Part shown: piece after piece, positions 58,371 to 64,000 of the stretch
How positions within the stretch are numbered: the stretch's first letter is position 1
Layout of the letters: every line of letters begins with the position of its first letter
From: Lachnospiraceae bacterium G11
GTDB lineage: Bacteria; Bacillota; Clostridia; Lachnospirales; Lachnospiraceae
Assembly: GCA_900103495.1 (NCBI GenBank)
Contig: FMWZ01000008.1
Coordinates: forward strand, 1-64,000
Length of the DNA: 64,000 bases
Reading direction: 5' to 3'
Notes under the pieces: model-generated
Told to the model about the DNA's origin: nothing
What the model saw: the letters and a program-made list of their open reading frames with translations, nothing else
Database searches by the model: none
Program-made: the position numbers and the translations under genes

Positions 58371-58400
58371 AAAAAAATGACAGGGACATGGTCCCTGTCA
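58371..58400 (-). terminator. Terminator of the Na/Pi-to-C39-like operon
   Basis: A perfect 10-bp stem TGACAGGGAC/GTCCCTGTCA with a three-base loop is followed on the minus strand by TTTTTTT. Its arms share the GGGACAG-type core of the REP-like elements at 13697 and 15888. Confidence 0.9.
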
Positions 58401-58413
58401 AATAATTTTATAA

Positions 58414-59073
58414 CTATTCCCCTATACCGAAAATGCAAATCAGCTTGGATCGGCCCTTATTGATGCTGCCAAGCATAACTTCAACAGAAGGAAATGGCCC
58501 CATTGGTGCGCCGTTTCCGTACACATTGTGGGCAATAAGGCCCGACATTTCCCTGTTAACATTAATGGTGTGGATCTGCCTTTTAATGTTGTTTCTGTCG
58601 TTATAAACAGTCAGTATAAAGGTGTCATACTTTGATTCAATCCGCCTGATTTCCGATTCATCCCGGGCAAAATCACACTTATACCCGTTTTTCAAAAAGA
58701 AATCCAAAAGAGCTTTGGGTGACGTGCCGAATCTTCCGCCGAAAATCATTCCGTCCTTCTCAAATCCCGATATCAATTTCGGTAGTGAGTAATCTGAAAC
58801 CCCTCCCAGGTTAAGCAGCGCATTATAAACTGCAATTATCTCGCATCCCGAAAAAGCCAGATTCTTTTTTCCAAAAGAAACGTCCTTCAAGTCCTTCTGA
58901 TTCTCAACGAACCCTTCAATCCCGTTAGCTGCAAAGAACTCCTCATTCTTCTTGTAATGATCTCTTATTTTTCTCTTGCTTAAATGGGCAATTCTTCTTA
59001 AGAATTCCATAAAGCCCAAAACTGTCTTATTACTTACGTGTCTTGGAATAAAAGCCAAGAACCCCTTAAACAT
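58414..59073 (-). CDS. C39-like cysteine peptidase family protein (hypothetical)
   Basis: This 219-residue protein has the pattern of a papain/C39-like fold. There is a Cys at the start of a helix (SGCEIIAVYNAL, Cys77), with small residues around it, and later HTINVN and IAHNVYGNG (His168, His182, Asn183) as candidate partners. The protein has no signal peptide or membrane helix, so it seems cytoplasmic. It follows the diguanylate cyclase gene by five bases, suggesting shared control. It could be an active protease or an inactive C39-like binding domain; I cannot tell which. Confidence 0.6.
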   Translation of the reverse strand: MFKGFLAFIPRHVSNKTVLGFMEFLRRIAHLSKRKIRDHYKKNEEFFAANGIEGFVENQKDLKDVSFGKKNLAFSGCEIIAVYNALLNLGGVSDYSLPKLISGFEKDGMIFGGRFGTSPKALLDFFLKNGYKCDFARDESEIRRIESKYDTFILTVYNDRNNIKRQIHTINVNREMSGLIAHNVYGNGAPMGPFPSVEVMLGSINKGRSKLICIFGIGE

Positions 59074-59078
59074 ATTAA

Positions 59079-61142
59079 CTACTCCGTCTCATAAAATGAA
59101 TACTTGTTTGTACCGCTTCCCTTGCAGGTGTACATGGCGGTATCCGCAAGCTTATATATTTCCTCATAACTTTTGGCGTCTTCACTGTTGCAAAGAATTG
59201 CGCCCACACTGACGCTAACCTTAAGGTCATCTATGCCGTCAATGCTGATGTCGTTAATAAACTCAAATAAACGCTCAAGACATTTTATCCCGACTTTCAT
59301 GTCTGCGATATCAGCTCCGAAAACAGCAAACTCATCACCGCCTATACGGGCCAGAATATCCTTCCTTCTGAATGCCTTCTTTAAGCACCCTGCTATACTT
59401 ATAAGGACCTTATCTCCAACAGGGTGTCCATAGTTATCATTGATATGTTTGAAATCATTTATATCAATGATACAGAACATTCCGTCCACTTCCTTCTTGA
59501 TGAACTGTTCAATTCTCTTTTGTCCGCTGTCCCTGTTTAAAAGTCCTGTAAGGCTGTCTGTTTCGGAGAGGATTACGAGTTTTTGCTCCATCTCCTTGTT
59601 GGATGTAATGTCTGCCAAAGAGGTGATGATAACTGAGTTCCTGTTTGAAAGAACCGTCAGCTTTGAGTCGGCCTTTATGTAGGTTACTCTTCTGTCCAGA
59701 TGGTCCACAGGGTACTCGTAAGAAATCTCATCCCCCTGCTCTTTAAGGCGTTTAATCTTATCCTTGATTAACTTGGCTGAATCCTTAAGGCAATCCTCCA
59801 CCACATCCGGGAAAATATCGTTCATCATAATGTTAAGAGGCATATCGAAAATATCTGAAGCCGCCTCATTACATATGATGATTCGATTATCCATATCAGT
59901 AACAATTACACCGCCGGATTGCATATGAAGCATTTCAGCGTATATTTCGTTCTGATTCTCCAAAGCCTCCTGTAAAGCTTTTCTGTATTCCAGTTCTTTT
60001 CTTTCCAGGTTTCTGATATCCCTTTTTCTCTTAAGCTCCTGACGTTCTCTGGCATCAACGTTCTTAATGCCCACCATTACAGTGCTTTGATCAGGATTCT
60101 TTTGGGACTTAACAAACTTTGTCTCATAGTACAGAATTGCACCGCCGAGAACAATTCGATAAACAATGGTAAACTTCCCGTTTTCCTCAAGTTCCCTCAC
60201 AACATTTTCCCTTGTGAGATTCTCCTCCATGTAGCTGATGTCATCACCGTAAATTGCCTTCTTAATCATTTCACCGCAATCCGCGAAGAAGTCATCTCCC
60301 TCGGTCTTTAACTGCAGCATCTCATAGAACTTGGTATTACTGAAGGATTTATATGTATTGTTTTCCATATTGACCCAGAAAATAATGTCATATTCATCAG
60401 ACAGGGCATTGATAACCATGATTCTTGCTTCATTTTCTCTCTGATGTTCAAGGTATACTTCATTCTCAGTCTCTATGGAAATGTTGTAAATAACAACTGC
60501 GACACCGCATATCATAATTGCCACTGCATAGAAAGGAAGCATTGGCAAAACAAACTGAATAATAGCTCCCAATAAAAGAAGAACCGTTGCGGCTATTACC
60601 ACCAGGCTTCGCATTTTCTCAAATGCCTTTGTCTCTTTCCTGTAGTGATTAATGGAGTTAAAGATGACAAAGATATAGTAAAAAACGTAAACCAGAACAA
60701 GTCCGATGGTGTACAGATTGTATTTCACCGAGCCGTCCGGATTGAATTCAAAGAAATAGCTTGTGGATACATTGATGGCTATTACCTGGTATCCGATGAG
60801 GGCCGGAACGCCGTCAACGATGTAAAGTTTCCTGTCTCTGTTTTGCATTATCATAAACAGGTGGGCCGAGGCATATTCGTACCACATTAGCTCTACCAGT
60901 ATTCCGAAGCAAAGACTAGCGTAGAACACTGTCCTTTTGGCATCGTAGAGCATATTGTTTATTGCGTAAACAGAAAAGCCCCACACACCGTCAAACAGTG
61001 TGTAGAGCAAAGAAACACATAGAAATCCCGCAAAAAATCTGATGTTCAGATTCTTTCTTCTTATTCTGATAACCCTGAAGAGTACCGGAATAAGCGCAAG
61101 TATTACCATGGCTGAAGTGATGATGTAAGTACGGCTTGTCAT
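59079..61142 (-). CDS. Membrane diguanylate cyclase with PAS and GGDEF domains
   Basis: This 687-residue protein probably makes c-di-GMP. The N-terminal 230 residues form about seven membrane helices (a 7TM sensor-like module). A PAS-like segment, a coiled coil (about 370-405) and a second PAS (SGGVIVTDMDNRIIICNEAA) follow. The C-terminal GGDEF domain (about 520-687) has the intact active-site motif RIGGDEFAVFG and an RxxD product-inhibition site (RRKD) five residues before it. There is no EAL domain. The signal sensed is unknown. It is co-directional with the EEP-family gene upstream and a C39-like gene downstream. Confidence 0.92.
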   Translation of the reverse strand: MTSRTYIITSAMVILALIPVLFRVIRIRRKNLNIRFFAGFLCVSLLYTLFDGVWGFSVYAINNMLYDAKRTVFYASLCFGILVELMWYEYASAHLFMIMQNRDRKLYIVDGVPALIGYQVIAINVSTSYFFEFNPDGSVKYNLYTIGLVLVYVFYYIFVIFNSINHYRKETKAFEKMRSLVVIAATVLLLLGAIIQFVLPMLPFYAVAIMICGVAVVIYNISIETENEVYLEHQRENEARIMVINALSDEYDIIFWVNMENNTYKSFSNTKFYEMLQLKTEGDDFFADCGEMIKKAIYGDDISYMEENLTRENVVRELEENGKFTIVYRIVLGGAILYYETKFVKSQKNPDQSTVMVGIKNVDARERQELKRKRDIRNLERKELEYRKALQEALENQNEIYAEMLHMQSGGVIVTDMDNRIIICNEAASDIFDMPLNIMMNDIFPDVVEDCLKDSAKLIKDKIKRLKEQGDEISYEYPVDHLDRRVTYIKADSKLTVLSNRNSVIITSLADITSNKEMEQKLVILSETDSLTGLLNRDSGQKRIEQFIKKEVDGMFCIIDINDFKHINDNYGHPVGDKVLISIAGCLKKAFRRKDILARIGGDEFAVFGADIADMKVGIKCLERLFEFINDISIDGIDDLKVSVSVGAILCNSEDAKSYEEIYKLADTAMYTCKGSGTNKYSFYETE

Positions 61143-61167
61143 AAATAACGGGCTCCTTTCAAGTCAA

Positions 61168-62262
61168 TTATTTAAGAACGAACTCCATAACTACGGGATT
61201 GTGGTCCGAATATTCAAAGCCGGCATCAATATTTCTGACGCTTACCACTTCGATGTTATCAGAAGCGACAAACCCGTCCACTATCACTGTAAAATTGCCC
61301 TCCTCATAAGGAACGTCGCAATTTCGTGCAGTGGGTACTACCTTCCCTTCATCATATTCTATACATCTATTAAGACCCTTAGGAAGAACCTCCGTCGGAA
61401 ATGGCATTGTCCATCCGAAAGGTGATTCATCCAGATTATCCAATAACTTCAATGAATTGTCGGTAAAATCATCGTTAAAATCTCCACCGACCAATACATA
61501 ATTTCCGGCCTTATACTCCTTCTCCATATCTTCAAAAAGCATTTGAAGCTGTCTGGAATGGATGGAATCGCTTCCGCCGTATGCAGACAGATGAGAATTG
61601 TAAAGCACCAGCTCTTTCCCGTTATCTGTAGGTATTCTTGAAATCGAAAAACATCTGTCCAGATCGATAATCTTTGTAATGCTTTCAGATATGGGATAGC
61701 TTCTTCTTAGTCCGTCGGTAATATTGTACTTTGAAAGTGTCAATATTCCCGACTCATTCTTACCATGTGGTTCGGTAAATGGATACATCAGAAAAGCCGA
61801 GTCAAAATTCTGTGCAAATACACTGGAATATCCGGAAAGCTTTTCTTTCAGCTTTTCAACCTCGTTTACGTGATAGGATCTGGTACCGTTAAGGTCCACC
61901 TCCTGGAAAACCACAAAGTCGGGGTCAAAGGATAAAGCCATGTCTCCTACTTTATCTACGCAGTTCTCCACACTTTCCTTGCTGTCACCCCAGGACTCTT
62001 TTCCTCCGTCCATAAAGAAGGTATAGTCTTTTGTATAAGCACCGAAACCTATATTGTGAGTCACAATGGTAAGATTTTCTCCAACCCTTACCTCATTCTG
62101 CGAGGAAACATTCTGTGGCTCAAGTTTTTGATTGTCTTCAATTCTTTTATAACTTCCAAAGAGATATACGGCGTAGCCTATGACAACCAAAAGGAAAATA
62201 CCGATTATCCAAAGAATAATCTTTAAAAGCTTCGGTAACTTTCTCTTATTTTCTTTGCTCAT
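61168..62262 (-). CDS. Endonuclease/exonuclease/phosphatase family membrane protein
   Basis: This 364-residue protein has one N-terminal membrane helix (about 12-32) and an outside-facing DNase I-like domain. The catalytic motifs are visible: VVFQEVDLNG (metal-binding Glu), NSHLSAYGGSD, GGDFNDDF (Asp/Asn) and EYSDHNPVVMEF (the final His). Substrates in this superfamily range from DNA to phospholipids and inositol phosphates and cannot be chosen here. It lies 17 bases after the Na/Pi cotransporter gene. Confidence 0.85.
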   Translation of the reverse strand: MSKENKRKLPKLLKIILWIIGIFLLVVIGYAVYLFGSYKRIEDNQKLEPQNVSSQNEVRVGENLTIVTHNIGFGAYTKDYTFFMDGGKESWGDSKESVENCVDKVGDMALSFDPDFVVFQEVDLNGTRSYHVNEVEKLKEKLSGYSSVFAQNFDSAFLMYPFTEPHGKNESGILTLSKYNITDGLRRSYPISESITKIIDLDRCFSISRIPTDNGKELVLYNSHLSAYGGSDSIHSRQLQMLFEDMEKEYKAGNYVLVGGDFNDDFTDNSLKLLDNLDESPFGWTMPFPTEVLPKGLNRCIEYDEGKVVPTARNCDVPYEEGNFTVIVDGFVASDNIEVVSVRNIDAGFEYSDHNPVVMEFVLK

Positions 62263-62278
62263 ATTTCTCCCTTAAATC

Positions 62279-64000
62279 TTATGCGTTGGCAGCCGAATCA
62301 ACCTCTTCAAGGAGTCTGTAGTACTGTTTGTGAGCCTGATCGAACTCCTTGTTAAATCTGCTGTTCTGACCCGCATGCAGACCCGTTACATATGAATGTG
62401 CAAGATGCTCATTCTCATTAGCTCTGGTTATGGTAGCAATACCGATGTTGGAACAGGTATCGGCAATACTTCCGATGTTTGAGAGGATGTTCATGAAGAT
62501 TACACCTGCAGGTATTGAACACTTACCCTCTCTAAGCCTTGCCAGATGGTTATCATGAACTGTATCTATCATCTCATCGATAACCTCTTCCAGGGGCTCA
62601 ATATGGTAGGCAGCATTTACATCCCTCTTTATAAAAGCAGGACGGGTGTATTCAAGAATCTCTTTAAGAAGTTTCTCTACAACCTCCATTTCCTTAAGGG
62701 CAACTCCGGAGAAGACGATTCCATCCTTCCTCATTGATGTTGCTGCATCTGCTATATGAACGGCGTGATCGCCCAAATGTTCAAATTCGGATACCACTCT
62801 GTGGTACTGGTTCAAAATCTTGATGTGCAGTTCTTCACTTACATGAGGAGAAAGCTTAACCAGATAGTTGTCTACACAGTCTGTCATGTAGTCAATATTC
62901 TCTTCCTCAGCGTAAATCTCTTTGACAACTGCTTCATCATACTTCTCTACAAGTCCCAATGCCTTCTCAATGTTAACGTATGATGCCTCAAGCATTGTAA
63001 TAAGCACATTGTAGCAGCTTCTGAATGCAAGAGCAGGGGTTGAGAAGAATACAGGGTTTAATGCTGAAATCTGCTCAGCATATTTATTGGCAGCCACGGC
63101 CTCATCCTTGACTATTCTCTTACTGAGTTTCTCGAATGTTCCTGTTACCGGAAGTAGGGCAACTGCACAGATAAGGTTAAATGCCGAGTTGGTATTTGCA
63201 ATACCTCCGGAGGTTAACTCCCTGTCCCAAAGACTTCCCAAAAGGCCAATTTTATGAAGTATGAATACAACAACCACTACGGCTAGAGTCTTGCTTAAGT
63301 TATACAGAATGTTGATTATACCTACTCGTCTCGCATCAGGTTTAGCACCGATGGAACAAACAATTGCGGTTGTAACGCAATCTCCAAGGTATACACCGAC
63401 AATAATTACATATATGGTTCTGAAGGGAATTCCTCTGGCCATTGAAAAAGCCTGCAGGATACCGATTGTTGCCGATGAGCTTTGAAGAACAAAGGCCACA
63501 CCTGCGCCGGCAAGATATCCAAGCCAGGGGTTATCACCAAGGCTATAGAAAACTTTACCAAGCATGCCGTTATCGGAGAATTCCGAAACTGCCGCCGTCA
63601 TGTTTAAAAGTCCGGTAAACAAAACACCGAATCCGATGGCAATGTTACCAAGGTTATCGGACTTATTAAACTTAAAGAACATGATTAGCGAAATTCCGAT
63701 AATCAATGCAAGAGGTGCCAAAGTTACCGGCTGAAAGAATCTCAGCCAAAAGTTTCCGTCTGCATTGACATCGAGAAGTCTGATAATCTGACCCGTAACA
63801 GTGGTACCTACGTTGGCACCGATAATTATTCCCAAAGACTGTCTAAGTGAAATGATTCCGGCTGCAACCAAACCGGATGTGATAACAATGGTTGCTGTGG
63901 ACGACTGGATAATCGCTGTAACCGCTACTCCAAGGATAAAAGCCTTAAGCGGATTGTTTGTAACCTTCTCCATTACGACCTTCAGCGTTCCGGATGAGCC
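62279..64000 (-). CDS. Na/Pi cotransporter family protein (5' end beyond the window)
   Basis: The reading frame stays open through the last base of the window (GSSGTLKVVMEKVTNNPLKA), so the start lies past 64000; at least 573 residues are present. It has both inverted membrane repeats with the signature QSS motifs (IIQSSTATIVITSG and LQSSSATIGI). A C-terminal PhoU-like helical domain follows (about the last 220 residues; SEFEHLGDHAVHIADAATSM). Members move sodium with phosphate; the PhoU part suggests control by phosphate status. It heads the operon that continues to the C39-like gene. Confidence 0.92.
   Translation of the reverse strand, partial: GSSGTLKVVMEKVTNNPLKAFILGVAVTAIIQSSTATIVITSGLVAAGIISLRQSLGIIIGANVGTTVTGQIIRLLDVNADGNFWLRFFQPVTLAPLALIIGISLIMFFKFNKSDNLGNIAIGFGVLFTGLLNMTAAVSEFSDNGMLGKVFYSLGDNPWLGYLAGAGVAFVLQSSSATIGILQAFSMARGIPFRTIYVIIVGVYLGDCVTTAIVCSIGAKPDARRVGIINILYNLSKTLAVVVVVFILHKIGLLGSLWDRELTSGGIANTNSAFNLICAVALLPVTGTFEKLSKRIVKDEAVAANKYAEQISALNPVFFSTPALAFRSCYNVLITMLEASYVNIEKALGLVEKYDEAVVKEIYAEEENIDYMTDCVDNYLVKLSPHVSEELHIKILNQYHRVVSEFEHLGDHAVHIADAATSMRKDGIVFSGVALKEMEVVEKLLKEILEYTRPAFIKRDVNAAYHIEPLEEVIDEMIDTVHDNHLARLREGKCSIPAGVIFMNILSNIGSIADTCSNIGIATITRANENEHLAHSYVTGLHAGQNSRFNKEFDQAHKQYYRLLEEVDSAANA

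Noticed and set aside
58005-58413. c-di-GMP (GEMM) riboswitch near the diguanylate cyclase and giant operon
   Set aside because: I could not find the conserved GEMM-I core or a GEMM-II arrangement on either strand.

Overview
The window looks like a chromosomal segment of a gut- or rumen-type Lachnospiraceae (Clostridia). This rests on gene content and order (recJ-priA-def-fmt-rsmB-rlmN-prpC-prkC-rsgA), strong AGGAGG-type ribosome sites, moderate to low GC, a PyrR attenuator and a GH120 beta-xylosidase. No marker gene fixes the genus. Almost everything is on the minus strand; only a trpB-type gene and one 60-residue protein are clearly on the plus strand.

Layout: 1-260 is the 5' end of a group II intron lying just past a terminator. 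305-13673 is a housekeeping operon (DNA repair/restart, formyl-Met handling, rRNA methylation, the PrkC/PrpC signalling pair, RsgA, an exported nucleotidase). 13742-15954 holds a GH120 xylosidase, a broken aldo/keto reductase and a long perfect palindrome. 16106-17476 is trpB-like. 17521-22542 is a Phe/Tyr/shikimate operon (pheA-aroB-aroC-tyrA-DAHP synthase) preceded by a short leader ORF very rich in Phe and Tyr codons and by an attenuator-like hairpin. 22615-26600 holds an XRE-AbrB regulator, an acyltransferase, a uracil permease and pyrR with its attenuator. 26743-32300 holds a 1360-residue surface protein, a frameshifted antitoxin-like gene and a repeat-rich gap.

The most striking part is 32299-58004: one apparent operon of 13 tightly packed genes. 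It encodes two very large surface proteins (3717 and 2120 residues) and two smaller membrane-anchored ones around a complete set of F1-ATPase-like subunits (c-like, b-delta-like fusion, alpha, gamma, a 67-residue unknown, beta, epsilon) plus a polytopic membrane protein. Alpha and beta keep their nucleotide-binding and catalytic motifs, but the c-like protein has no acidic residue in either membrane helix and there is no recognisable a subunit. I infer an ATP-driven, non-ion-translocating F1-like machine working on cell-surface proteins, analogous in layout to the F1-like X0 ATPases of mycoplasmas. Its function is unknown.

58414-64000 is a separate operon: a Na/Pi cotransporter (cut by the window end), an exo/endonuclease/phosphatase-family protein, a diguanylate cyclase and a C39-like protein.
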